A program made the translations under genes and the position numbers. From positions 1 to 8,105 of the forward strand of contig CAZTFU010000048.1 of the NCBI GenBank assembly GCA_964612925.1: a DNA stretch of 8,105 bases. Direction: 5' to 3'. The number at the start of each line of letters is the position of its first letter. Positions within the stretch are counted from its first letter, which is position 1. The DNA is from Phil1 sp964612925. GTDB taxonomy: Bacteria; Bacillota; Clostridia; Christensenellales; CAG-138. Shown here one piece after another: positions 1 to 6,992 of this stretch. The notes beneath the pieces were generated by a model. That model had not been told where the DNA came from, searched no databases, and was given only the letters and a program-made list of their open reading frames with translations.

Positions 1-52
1 CCTGACCTTCAGCGTGACAGGCTGACGTGCTAACCAACTGCACCACCGGGCC
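1..52 (-). tRNA. tRNA-Asp (GUC), 3' part cut off by window edge
   Basis: On the minus strand the gene starts with the acceptor half GGCCCGG (complement of 46-52), then T8, a D-arm containing AGTTGGTTAG, and an anticodon arm TCAGC-CTGTCAC-GCTGA. The anticodon GTC is the complement of 16-18 and decodes Asp. The variable loop begins, and the window ends before the T-arm and the 3' acceptor strand. It lies 20 bases downstream of tRNA-Val on the same strand and almost certainly shares its transcript. The visible part has no defects. Completeness cannot be judged from here. Confidence 0.95.
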
Positions 53-72
53 ATTTGCAGTCGATGTGTTAA

Positions 73-148
73 TGGTGGGAACAACAGGGCTCGAACCTGT
101 GACCCCTTGCTTGTAAGGCAAGTGCTCTCCCAGCTGAGCTATGCTCCC
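73..148 (-). tRNA. tRNA-Val (UAC)
   Basis: A complete 76-base tRNA. The acceptor stem is GGGAGCA paired with TGTTCCC, including one G-U pair. The anticodon arm CTTGC-CTTACAA-GCAAG gives anticodon TAC (valine, GUA/GUG codons). The T-arm is ACAGG-TTCGAGC-CCTGT. The 3' end ACCA is encoded, so CCA need not be added after transcription. It is the first gene of a tRNA unit whose promoter lies at 172-201, with tRNA-Asp following 20 bases later. Confidence 0.98.
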
Positions 149-171
149 TTACAACATCGACCGCGACAATT

Positions 172-201
172 AGTATACCCTATTTCCCTGCCCCATGTCA
201 A
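172..201 (-). promoter_or_regulatory. Sigma-A-type promoter of the tRNA-Val/tRNA-Asp unit
   Basis: Read on the minus strand, there is a perfect -35 TTGACA (196-201), an 18-base spacer and a -10 TATACT (172-177). The predicted transcript start is near 164-166, giving a leader of about 16 bases before tRNA-Val. The near-consensus hexamers and short leader fit a strong stable-RNA promoter. It sits between the end of the DUF62 operon and the tRNAs, which separates the two units. Confidence 0.85.
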
Positions 202-276
202 CTGATTTATGCGAATAAGTTTTATTTGATATTCAATTTTTTGTATTATTGCCTTTTTATAATGATTGAGTAAGGG

Positions 277-321
277 AAAAATCGTTCCTTCGCCCCGCCC
301 GCAATGCATGCAAACGGGGCG
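277..321 (-). terminator. Candidate terminator after the DUF62 operon
   Basis: A perfect 7-bp GC-rich inverted repeat, CGCCCCG/CGGGGCG (291-297 with 315-321), encloses a 17-base loop that itself contains the palindrome TGCATGCA. On the minus strand a T5 run (complement of 277-281) follows, but only after about 9 bases, so the classic U-tract is displaced. It starts 36 bases past the stop of the last DUF62 gene and ahead of the tRNA promoter, where an operon end is expected. A mRNA-stabilising hairpin or termination on the other strand (a T-rich stretch follows at 322-336) is also possible. Confidence 0.45.
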
Positions 322-356
322 ATATTTCTTTGTTTTACGCTGTGTACCCTTTACCG

Positions 357-794
357 TTACGCTCTGCCCGATGCCGCAAGTGCGGCGGCATATGCCACGT
401 CACGGCCATGGCAAAGGGCGGCCTTTTCGTGCGCGGCGTATTCGGCCACAGTCGCGGAAACATCGATTTTTTCCTTTATACCGTGAGCTGCCGCCACGGT
501 GCAAAGCACGCCGTTGTCGGGTGAGACTACCTTATAGCCGTTTTTAGTAACGAGCATGGCGTATTTTCTGCCCTTTTCGCCGTTATCAACAAGGTTGAGG
601 AATACCGTACCCTCGGGCCATGCGCACATTGAATCGGCAAGCAGAGTGCCCGCAAGCTCAATATTGAGCGGTGCAACATCATTGGTAAGATCAAAAACGT
701 GGCTTTCGGGCGCATACTTTACGCATACACCCTTTACCGCCGCTATGCCCGCGCCGACACCGTAATCCGAAATTATTACGATAGGAGCAGCCAT
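357..794 (-). CDS. C-terminally truncated SAM hydroxide adenosyltransferase (DUF62) paralogue
   Basis: Encodes 145 residues, about half of the usual 260-285. It matches only the N-terminal domain of the DUF62/SAM-hydrolase family. Visible motifs are SDYG (residues 9-12, family TDFG), WPEGTVFLNLVD (59-70), SPDNG (91-95) and CHGRD (128-132). Against the catalytic Asp-x6-Arg-His pattern, Asp70 and His129 are present. The loop is one residue short, so Arg falls at 76 and Lys77 occupies the Arg position. The protein stops right after the HGRD helix and no C-terminal domain remnant is visible in any frame before the candidate terminator. Translation looks real: AAGGAG lies 9 bases before the ATG, inside the end of the preceding gene, whose stop is 3 bases upstream. 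It may be a degenerate copy, or an N-domain subunit working with its full-length paralogues. Confidence 0.85.
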   Translation of the reverse strand: MAAPIVIISDYGVGAGIAAVKGVCVKYAPESHVFDLTNDVAPLNIELAGTLLADSMCAWPEGTVFLNLVDNGEKGRKYAMLVTKNGYKVVSPDNGVLCTVAAAHGIKEKIDVSATVAEYAAHEKAALCHGRDVAYAAALAASGRA

Positions 795-797
795 GGT

Positions 798-1634
798 TCA
801 GTTCTCCTTGGTAATGTCGATTGACCAGCTCGGACCCGAACCTATACCGTAGGTCTTTGCAAAGTTCTTCTGGTTCATTGCAAGACCCATAAAGCCGCTT
901 GATGAATTATAAAGAATCTCTTTGCCAATTTCCGCAAAGCCGAATGATTTGTTAAACGGCAACAGCTTATCGAACTTGACTTCGCCTTCCTGCTTTATAA
1001 CAACGTGTACGGTATCGTTATGTACAATGCCCGTCTTTTCAAAATCGTCTATGCGGATGTTGGTTTCAATGTTGCCGAAGGGTTCCATTATATCGGGTAT
1101 GGAACCGTGCGCTTCGTTTTCGGCAACGTGAGACTGCTTGATTTCAAACGTTACTATTTCGCTTACGGGGTATTCGGGACCCACGCCCTCAAAATCGATA
1201 ACGCCCGCGGCAAGCTTTGCCGCACAGTATGCGAAAAGGTCACGGCCGTGGAATATGCTGGTCTTTTCCGTACCCTTGAGGCGGTTTACGGTTTCGTCTA
1301 TTTCGCGTATGGCGTCAATGCCGAATTCCTGCATTATATATGTGAGCGAGCCGTTATCAGGCGAGACGACATAGTAACCGTTGCAGGTGTGCGCAACGCT
1401 TGCCTTGCGCGCCGTGCCGACGCCCGGGTCAACAACGCTTACGAATACCGTGCCCTTGGGCCAAAACGCCATAACGTTTCTGAGTGAGGCGGAAGCCTTT
1501 TCCACATTGAATTTGGGAATAACGTGACTGAGATCGTATATCTGAAGCTCCGGGTCAATCGTTTTGCACACGCCGTACATGGCACCGCCGCCGCCTACGC
1601 CAAAGTCCGTTTGCATTACTATACATGGTTTCAT
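798..1634 (-). CDS. SAM hydroxide adenosyltransferase family protein (DUF62), triad intact
   Basis: A full-length 278-residue member of the family that converts SAM and water/hydroxide to adenosine and methionine, related to the fluorinase/chlorinase fold. The N-terminal domain carries QTDFG (8-12), VVDPGVGTAR with Asp69 and Arg76, SPDNG (91-95) and FHGRD with His129. These match the Asp-Arg-His triad known in archaeal family members. The C-terminal domain carries EPFGNIETNI, with the Phe and Asn that contact the nucleoside in fluorinase, and SSSGFMGLAMN near the end. It is the only paralogue here with both halves canonical. The start ATG has AAAGGA 10 bases upstream. It lies 38 bases after the 1673-2527 gene and overlaps the ribosome site of the next one. 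The protein is probably cytosolic, with no signal peptide or membrane segment. The true substrate is unproven. Confidence 0.92.
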   Translation of the reverse strand: MKPCIVMQTDFGVGGGGAMYGVCKTIDPELQIYDLSHVIPKFNVEKASASLRNVMAFWPKGTVFVSVVDPGVGTARKASVAHTCNGYYVVSPDNGSLTYIMQEFGIDAIREIDETVNRLKGTEKTSIFHGRDLFAYCAAKLAAGVIDFEGVGPEYPVSEIVTFEIKQSHVAENEAHGSIPDIMEPFGNIETNIRIDDFEKTGIVHNDTVHVVIKQEGEVKFDKLLPFNKSFGFAEIGKEILYNSSSGFMGLAMNQKNFAKTYGIGSGPSWSIDITKEN

Positions 1635-1672
1635 AACTTTTATTTCCTTTCCGTAATGATATACCGCAGATT

Positions 1673-2527
1673 TTATTTTTTAATTATTGTAATTTTGTAA
1701 TCGCCGAATTCCTCGCCCGTGTCGAATATATGCGGCAGATACTTTTCGGCAAAGCTGCGCTTATTAAGGCTGAGTGCAATTGTCGGCGTAGTGCTGCCGT
1801 TATAGAGTATGGGCGCACCCTCGGCAACATAGCCGAAGGATTTATGGTACAGCACGTCGCTTTCATATACGGTTTCACCGTTTTTGACTATTGTAACGTG
1901 AGTCATGTCGCCGTAAACAATGCCCGTCTTTTCAAAATCGTCAACGCCTATGTTGGTGCCTACGCCGCCAAAGTGCTTTGTGCAGCCCGCAATCTCGCCC
2001 TCCGCACGACCGCATGAAACGGTGCCCACGGTGGTCTTAAACGTTACTATTTCGCTTACGGGGTATTCGGGACCCACGCCCTCAAACTCGATTATGCCCG
2101 AAGCAAGCCTTGCGGCGGTATATGCAAACACATCCCTTCCGTGGAAGCTGTTCGCCTTGTCGCTGCCCTTTAGGCGGTTTACGCTTTCGTCTATTTCGCG
2201 CACGGCCTGCACCCAGTCCATAAGCGCGGTAAGTGTGCCGTTATCGGGCGTTACAACATAGCTACCGTTTATAAGCCGCGCAACACAGCCGCGCCGCGCC
2301 GTGCCTACGCCCGGATCAACAACGCTTACAAACACGGTGCCTTCACGCCAATAGGGAATGGTATCCTTGAGAAGGAAGCTGCCCTGACGCATGTCGAACG
2401 GGCGTACCTCGTGGTTAAGGTCAAATACGTCAAGCGATTTGTCCACCATCCTTATTACGCCGTACATACTGGCAACAAAGCCCGTGGTAAGGCCGAAATC
2501 TGTTTGAAGAACTATATCGGGTTTCAT
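1673..2527 (-). CDS. SAM hydroxide adenosyltransferase family protein (DUF62), FGN changed to FGG
   Basis: 284 residues from the chosen start. The triad is intact: VVDPGVGTAR with Asp71 and Arg78, and FHGRD with His129. TDFG (9-12) and TPDNG (93-97) are also present. In the C-terminal domain the usual FGN is FGG (HFGGVGTNI), and the late motif reads NGSTTPTIALSLN rather than SSGFMG, so the nucleoside pocket contributed by this domain is probably altered. An upstream ATG at 2536 overlaps the stop of the preceding gene, but the ribosome site AAAGGA is only 1 base from it. The ATG at 2527 has a 10-base spacing and aligns with the paralogue start (MKPxIVxQTDFG). It shares a 48-base identical block with the 798-1634 gene. 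It sits mid-operon and the product is predicted cytosolic. Confidence 0.92.
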   Translation of the reverse strand: MKPDIVLQTDFGLTTGFVASMYGVIRMVDKSLDVFDLNHEVRPFDMRQGSFLLKDTIPYWREGTVFVSVVDPGVGTARRGCVARLINGSYVVTPDNGTLTALMDWVQAVREIDESVNRLKGSDKANSFHGRDVFAYTAARLASGIIEFEGVGPEYPVSEIVTFKTTVGTVSCGRAEGEIAGCTKHFGGVGTNIGVDDFEKTGIVYGDMTHVTIVKNGETVYESDVLYHKSFGYVAEGAPILYNGSTTPTIALSLNKRSFAEKYLPHIFDTGEEFGDYKITIIKK

Positions 2528-2532
2528 GGTCG

Positions 2533-3351
2533 TCATATCCTTTCTATTGTAATAACATAGCTCGAAATGTCCGCCCCGGGCAGAAGCGATTCACTCATAT
2601 ACTTTGCGGCAAAGCTCGCCTGGTTCAGGCCCATGCCCATGTAACCGCTGGAGCCGTTAAAAAGCACGCTTTCGCCAAGCTTGACATAGCCGAAGGAGGG
2701 CTGATAGGTCGTATCGGCGCAGAATCGCTCCTCGCCGTCAAGCGTAAGGGTCAGCCGCACGGCATCACCGAATGCAATGTTGGCTTTTGCAAATTCGTCT
2801 ATACTTACGTTAAGGTTAAGGTTACCGAAGTTTTTAAGCACGCTGAAAAGTCCGCACTCAACAAAGCCGTCACGAACAACGCTCTCGCGCATCGAGAACA
2901 CCTCAAGTTCTTCCTTGTCAATGCTCTGCCCCATCGATGCTATATCTTCGCCCAATGAAAGCCTTGCGCCGTAATAGGCATATACGTTCATGCCCGAGGG
3001 TACGCCCTTTACATCAAGTGCCACTGCCCTTTCCGCTCCGTATACGTTCAGCCATGCGGTAAGGGTGCCGTTATCGGGCGTTACTATAAATGTGCCGGCG
3101 GGTGTTTGAACGGCAACGGGGCGGCTTTCGCCCTGTTCTACCACAGAAACATACACCGTGCCCTTGGGACAGAACGGCAAAACGCTGTATATCATGCCGC
3201 CTGCGTTCAAAGCATCGCCCTTGGGATAATCGTGCATTACGGAATATATATCCGCATCGGGTGCTATCTTCAATATGTTTCCGCTCAGAGCGGCCGCGTG
3301 ACCGTCAGCCGAACCAAGGTCAGACTGAATAACGACTATCGGTTGGTTCAT
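2533..3351 (-). CDS. DUF62 paralogue lacking the catalytic triad (predicted pseudoenzyme)
   Basis: 272 residues, full length by alignment with its neighbours: IQSDLG (8-13), CPKGTVYVSVV (61-71), TPDNG (91-95), VYAYYGARL (123-131), NFGNLNLNV in the C-terminal domain, and NGSSGYMGMGLN near the end. All three catalytic positions are changed. The DPGVGTAR loop is shortened to EQGESR, with Glu72 at the Asp position. No Arg is at the proper position. FHGRD is replaced by PSGMN, so His becomes Ser119. In contrast the C-terminal FGN and SSG[FY]MG motifs are well kept. The reading frame is unbroken and the start has AAGGGAG 8 bases upstream, so it is a maintained gene and not a decayed one. Its stop lies 5 bases upstream of the chosen start of the next gene. 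Likely roles are a structural or regulatory partner, or a binding protein for an adenosyl compound. Confidence 0.88.
   Translation of the reverse strand: MNQPIVVIQSDLGSADGHAAALSGNILKIAPDADIYSVMHDYPKGDALNAGGMIYSVLPFCPKGTVYVSVVEQGESRPVAVQTPAGTFIVTPDNGTLTAWLNVYGAERAVALDVKGVPSGMNVYAYYGARLSLGEDIASMGQSIDKEELEVFSMRESVVRDGFVECGLFSVLKNFGNLNLNVSIDEFAKANIAFGDAVRLTLTLDGEERFCADTTYQPSFGYVKLGESVLFNGSSGYMGMGLNQASFAAKYMSESLLPGADISSYVITIERI
2538..2543 (-). promoter_or_regulatory. Ribosome binding site that decides the start of the 1673-2527 gene
   Basis: AAAGGA on the minus strand lies 10 bases before the ATG at 2527 but only 1 base before the ATG at 2536. The paralogue at 798-1634 also uses AAAGGA with a 10-base spacing, and the two proteins align from the 2527 start. 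The shorter form is therefore preferred. The site lies inside the last codons of the preceding gene, which suggests translational coupling. Confidence 0.7.
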
Positions 3352-3364
3352 AGGCCGTTCTCCC

Positions 3365-4204
3365 TTAAATCTTGCTTACGCGCATTGTCCATTCGGGACC
3401 GAAGCCCACCGAATAGTCCTTTGTAAGGTTGCCCTGATTGCGCGCGGCCATTACGCAGGCGGTCTCGCTGCTTATAACAAGCTTTGCATTAAGCGGCACA
3501 AAGCCGAAGGACTTTGCAAGTGCCACGGTTTCATCAAGTATCGTTTCATCGTTGTGCTTTATTGTTAAGCGAACATCGTCACCGTAATTCATGCCCTGCT
3601 CTTTAAGCCACTCAAACGGTATGTTCGTACCCACAAGGCCGAAATGCTCCGTTGCCTCTATTATCATGCCGTAAACGGAACCGTTGCCCCTCTCGGGATG
3701 AACATACGGTGCCATTACGATATCGTCCACGCTGTATTCTCTTCCCACGCCCTCAAAATCGATAACGCCCGCGGCAAGCCTTGCGCCGCAGTAGGCGTAA
3801 ACGTCGCGGCCATGGAAAATATGTATGTTTCTTGTGGTCGGGAAGCGGTTCACGCTTTCGTCTATCTCCCTTACCGCAACTATGCCTATGCGTTCTTTAA
3901 CATAAGTAAGTGTTCCGTTGTCAGGCGTTACAACATAACTGCCGTTCGTAAGCTTTGCAACACAGCTTTTCCTTGCCGTGCCGACGCCCGGGTCGATAAC
4001 ACTTACGAATACCGTACCCTCGGGCCAGAAAGGTATTGTGTAAATCAATGCGTCCGATGCTGCGAGCACATCAAACTGATTGATGGCATGGGTGGCATCA
4101 AACACCCTAAGTTCGGGATCGACCATCATGGCCACTCCCCGCATCGTGGCAACGGAAAGGTTGTCCACGCCGAAGTCCGTTTGCATTACCAATGCATTTT
4201 TCAT
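3365..4204 (-). CDS. SAM hydroxide adenosyltransferase family protein (DUF62), FGN changed to FGL
   Basis: 279 residues, the first of the five paralogues after the transporter genes. The N-terminal domain has QTDFG (8-12), VIDPGVGTAR with Asp71 and Arg78, TPDNG (93-97) and FHGRD with His131, so the water-activating triad is complete. In the C-terminal domain FGN is replaced by FGL (HFGLVGTNI), and the late motif is SSETACVMAARN, unlike the SSG[FY]MG of two siblings. The frame stays open 38 codons further upstream, but AAAGGAG lies 8 bases before the ATG at 4204 and the family N-terminus (MKNALVMQTDFG) begins there. A 79-base gap with a hairpin separates it from the EcfT gene; 13 bases separate it from the next paralogue. 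It shares a 36-base identical block with the 798-1634 gene. Confidence 0.92.
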   Translation of the reverse strand: MKNALVMQTDFGVDNLSVATMRGVAMMVDPELRVFDATHAINQFDVLAASDALIYTIPFWPEGTVFVSVIDPGVGTARKSCVAKLTNGSYVVTPDNGTLTYVKERIGIVAVREIDESVNRFPTTRNIHIFHGRDVYAYCGARLAAGVIDFEGVGREYSVDDIVMAPYVHPERGNGSVYGMIIEATEHFGLVGTNIPFEWLKEQGMNYGDDVRLTIKHNDETILDETVALAKSFGFVPLNAKLVISSETACVMAARNQGNLTKDYSVGFGPEWTMRVSKI

Positions 4205-4226
4205 TTTACCTGCTCCTTTATACGCT

Positions 4227-4265
4227 AAGGGCGTTGCTCGGAAGCACCCATGCCGCCGCGCCCTT
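4227..4265 (-). other. Hairpin in the gap between EcfT and the DUF62 array
   Basis: A 7-bp inverted repeat AAGGGCG/CGCCCTT (4227-4233 with 4259-4265) encloses a smaller stem TGCT/AGCA with a 4-base loop (4235-4246). It occupies the 79-base untranslated gap, just ahead of the ribosome site of the first DUF62 gene. No T-run follows, so it is not a classic terminator. It may be an mRNA processing or stability element that sets different levels for transporter and enzymes. No promoter is evident in the gap. Confidence 0.35.
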
Positions 4266-4283
4266 GCAAAGCCTAAATTGATT

Positions 4284-5201
4284 TTACTTAAACCATTTGA
4301 GGAAGAATATGTCCTCAAGCTGGCTCTTTACGATAAGATCCTCTTTCGCTATGAACGGGCACCACATTTCAACGGGATATGGGTTGATAATGCGGAAATA
4401 CACCACATAGAAAACTATCAGCGCACCAAGCACTATCGCGGCCTTACGAAGCACGCGGTCAAAGGGTGTAAGCTCGTGTTCGGCATACCATGTGCGCGTT
4501 TTAAGGCGACCGTAGCCGCGAAGATCCATGCCGTTTGCTATGCTTTCTACCTTACCGAAGGATGATACCACAAGCGGCACAAGCATTGCGCCCGTGGCCT
4601 TGAGCCGCTTGCCTATTGAAGCCTTTTTGCTCAGCTCAACGCCGCGCATCTGCATTGAATTGCGGATATCTATAAACTTTGTTGCAATATCGGGTATCGT
4701 GCGGTATGCAAGCGACACGACCGTACACACCTTGTACGGAACGTGCAAAAACGCAAGTCCGCTTGCAAATTCGGACGGGGTTGTCGCAAGTGCGAACATC
4801 ATTACCACAAGGAATGATGCTATCCTTTTCGACGTGGTAACAAGCAAATACCAAAGCGTTTCGCGTGTTACAAAAAGTTTTTCGCTTATCTGCCATATTA
4901 CGGTACTGCCGCCAACGTGACTTGCGCCCGTATCGGGGGATACCACAAGCAGCATTATCGAACCGATTATGCCCGTGGTTATAAACATTATGCCGAACAT
5001 TACCGCAAGGGGCTTATAGTTTGGCCTCATGGAAATTATAGCCGCTATGGGTATTATCATAAGCGGTACTATTATACGAATATCAAATGTTACGATTATT
5101 GCAAGCGTAAACAGCAAAAACATCAGCACCTTGGTACCGCCCGTAAGCTTATGCACAGGTGTCGGACCCGGCACAAAGTTTATAACAAGCTTGTTATTCA
5201 T
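4284..5201 (-). CDS. ECF transporter transmembrane (T) component, EcfT/YkoC-like
   Basis: A 305-residue membrane protein. Hydrophobic segments lie at about 25-39, 42-57, 64-87, 115-139 and 252-270. The long cytoplasmic stretch between them carries the two coupling-helix motifs of EcfT proteins, MQMRG (183-187) and MDLRG (225-229), which dock into the paired ATPases. The protein forms the scaffold that transmits ATP hydrolysis to the substrate-binding subunit. It overlaps the ATPase gene by 8 bases and has GGAGG 9 bases before its ATG, so the two are probably translationally coupled. A tail of about 35 residues after the last membrane segment (KEDLIVKSQLEDIFFLKWFK at the end) is longer than I would expect for the family; its role is unknown. 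It belongs to the dedicated S-A-T module of this operon. Confidence 0.9.
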   Translation of the reverse strand: MNNKLVINFVPGPTPVHKLTGGTKVLMFLLFTLAIIVTFDIRIIVPLMIIPIAAIISMRPNYKPLAVMFGIMFITTGIIGSIMLLVVSPDTGASHVGGSTVIWQISEKLFVTRETLWYLLVTTSKRIASFLVVMMFALATTPSEFASGLAFLHVPYKVCTVVSLAYRTIPDIATKFIDIRNSMQMRGVELSKKASIGKRLKATGAMLVPLVVSSFGKVESIANGMDLRGYGRLKTRTWYAEHELTPFDRVLRKAAIVLGALIVFYVVYFRIINPYPVEMWCPFIAKEDLIVKSQLEDIFFLKWFK

Positions 5202-6906
5202 GCTTTCTTGCCTCCCTTTCGTGTGCTATAAAGCGACGTATCACCTGTTCTGGCTCAAGGCCGAGATGCTGAGCAAGAGTATAAAGCGAAGTCTGCTTCA
5301 GATTCGCGCGGCGTATGACCTCATCATTGGCAAGCACCGCAAACACCTTGTCATCCGCTATAACCTCACCGTCGCTGAACACTATTGCGCGTTCGGTATT
5401 CTCAAGTGCCAAGTGCATATCGTGCGTTATAAACAGTATGGTCTTTCCGTATTCGCGGTTAAGTACGTTTATAAAGCGCATTATTTCGGTATAGCTCTTG
5501 TAATCCTGCCCGGCGGAGGGTTCGTCAAGTATAAGCACGTCCGGTTCCAGCACCAATATACTTGCAACGGTCACGCGCTTCTTTTGGCCGTAGCTTACCG
5601 TGTCCACAGGCCAGTTGCGCATGGGATAAAGGCTGCACGCATTAAGCGCGGCTGTGGCCTTTTCCCTTACGGTATCCTGCGCCGTATTGCGCACGTTCAG
5701 CGCGTATTCCACTTCCTTTTTAATGGTATCCTTTATTATCATCTGGTTCGGGTTCTGCATAACATAGCCGACCCGCTCACCTATTTCCTTTATGGAAAGG
5801 GATTTTGCATCCTTGCCGCATATGCGCACGCTGCCCTGCTGCGGCCGTGCAACGCCGCATATTATCTTTGCCGCGGTGGATTTACCCGCGCCGTTTTTGC
5901 CTACGATTGCAATGCGTTCACCCTTTTTAACGGAAAAGCTTGCATCCTTTACAACGGGCTTGCCGCTGTCGTATGCATATGTCACATGGTCAAAACCTAT
6001 TACCTCCTCCGTAGCCGTTTCGGGTAGCGGTGCCCCCTCCTCGGTAAAGAAGGCAGTAAGCTTTGCCTTGGCTTCGTCCGTAAAACGGATCGTGTTTATG
6101 TCGCCGAGATTTTCGGTACCTTCAAGAGAACAACCCGCATACTTCATGGCCGTTATATACAGTGGTTCCCTTATGCCGTGCTTTTTGAGAAGGTCGCTTT
6201 TTAAGAGCTCCTCCGGTGTCATGTCCGCGGCAATGGTACCGTCCGCCATGAGTATTATCCTGTCAACGTTGCGATGCAGCACATCCTCAAGCCTATGCTC
6301 TATTATGATTATCGTGCGTTCACGCTCTTTTGCAAGCTCATCTATAAGTTCAACGGCCGTGTTGCCCATCTGCGGGTCAAGTGCGGCCAAGGGTTCGTCG
6401 AATATAAGAATGCTAACGTCCGTGCCGAGCACGCCCGCTATTGCTACCTTTTGCTTTTGTCCGCCCGAAAGGTTAAACGGCACGGATTTAAGAAAATCCT
6501 CCATGCCGACTGTCATGGCGTGTTCCTTTACTATGGGAACCATCTTTTCGCGCACAACGGCTTCGTTTTCCATTGCAAATGCAATATCCTCTTCAACGCT
6601 CAACCCGACAAATTGGGCATCACTGTCCTGAAGTACCGTTCCCACCGATTTACTCAGTTCATATATGCTGCTTTCGCGCGTTTCTTTGCCAAGCACCGTA
6701 ACGCTGCCCGTTATCGTGCCGTGATGTGAAAACGGAATAAGTCCGTTTATGCAGTTGGCAAGCGTGCTTTTGCCGCTGCCGGAACTGCCGAGTATCAATA
6801 CTTTTTCGCCCTTGTATATGGTCAGATTTATATCATGCAGCGTGGGCCGGTTCTGCACCTTATACTGGAATGAAAAATCCTTAAAAACTATGGCCGGTTC
6901 TTTCAT
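5194..6906 (-). CDS. ECF transporter fused double ATPase (YkoD-like)
   Basis: 570 residues with two ABC ATPase domains in one chain, as in YkoD-type ECF systems that have their own energising unit. Domain 1 has Walker A GSSGSGKST (40-48), Q-loop Gln93, signature LSGGQ (146-150), Walker B ILIFDEP (166-172) and switch His204. A linker of about 70-90 residues follows. Domain 2 has Walker A GKNGAGKST (336-344), Gln384, signature VSYGQ (437-441), Walker B LILDEP (458-463) and His495. The second signature departs from LSGGQ, a change I believe is common in fused ECF ATPases. The frame is open 16 codons further up, but the ATG at 6906 fits the domain start and has GGAGACAGG just upstream. The protein is cytoplasmic and membrane-associated through EcfT. 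It follows the S-component gene by 217 bases. Confidence 0.93.
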   Translation of the reverse strand: MKEPAIVFKDFSFQYKVQNRPTLHDINLTIYKGEKVLILGSSGSGKSTLANCINGLIPFSHHGTITGSVTVLGKETRESSIYELSKSVGTVLQDSDAQFVGLSVEEDIAFAMENEAVVREKMVPIVKEHAMTVGMEDFLKSVPFNLSGGQKQKVAIAGVLGTDVSILIFDEPLAALDPQMGNTAVELIDELAKERERTIIIIEHRLEDVLHRNVDRIILMADGTIAADMTPEELLKSDLLKKHGIREPLYITAMKYAGCSLEGTENLGDINTIRFTDEAKAKLTAFFTEEGAPLPETATEEVIGFDHVTYAYDSGKPVVKDASFSVKKGERIAIVGKNGAGKSTAAKIICGVARPQQGSVRICGKDAKSLSIKEIGERVGYVMQNPNQMIIKDTIKKEVEYALNVRNTAQDTVREKATAALNACSLYPMRNWPVDTVSYGQKKRVTVASILVLEPDVLILDEPSAGQDYKSYTEIMRFINVLNREYGKTILFITHDMHLALENTERAIVFSDGEVIADDKVFAVLANDEVIRRANLKQTSLYTLAQHLGLEPEQVIRRFIAHEREARKHE

Positions 6907-6952
6907 GCTATGCCTGTCTCCATGGGTATATAATACTTTTTTATATTTGCAC

Positions 6953-6968
6953 ATGCGGAATATCGCAT
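6953..6968. repeat. Inverted repeat ATGCG-N6-CGCAT upstream of the ATPase gene
   Basis: A perfect 5-bp-arm inverted repeat lies 47 bases before the ATPase start codon, next to an AT-rich stretch that contains TATTAT and TATATA. A related motif, CGCAT-N3-ATGCG, lies upstream of the S-component promoter at 7871-7883. The spacers differ (6 versus 3), so a common operator is only a suggestion. Confidence 0.3.
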
Positions 6969-6992
6969 AAAATAAGTCGGCTCATTATCTAT

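Noticed and set aside
241..263. Plus-strand promoter TTGTAT...TATAAT left of the DUF62 array
   Set aside because: The spacer is only 11 bases and no plus-strand gene follows.
266..547. Plus-strand 93-codon arginine-rich frame
   Set aside because: Opposite the end of the truncated DUF62 gene and through the candidate terminator; no ribosome site or known motif.
4205..4318. 38-codon N-terminal extension of the first DUF62 gene
   Set aside because: The family N-terminus and AAAGGAG ribosome site support the ATG at 4204; the extension would also overlap the EcfT gene end and has no homologous counterpart in the siblings.
5029..6027. Plus-strand 332-codon open frame opposite the EcfT/ATPase genes
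   Set aside because: It is antisense to two genes with clear domains, has no recognisable motif, and its composition (many Tyr, His, Cys) is typical of a shadow frame.
5792..6631. Plus-strand 279-codon open frame inside the ATPase gene
   Set aside because: Serine-rich antisense frame with no family resemblance, opposite well-conserved ABC motifs.
6907..6954. 16-codon N-terminal extension of the ATPase
   Set aside because: The domain begins naturally at MKEPAIVFKDF; the extension is AT-rich leader sequence without a ribosome site.
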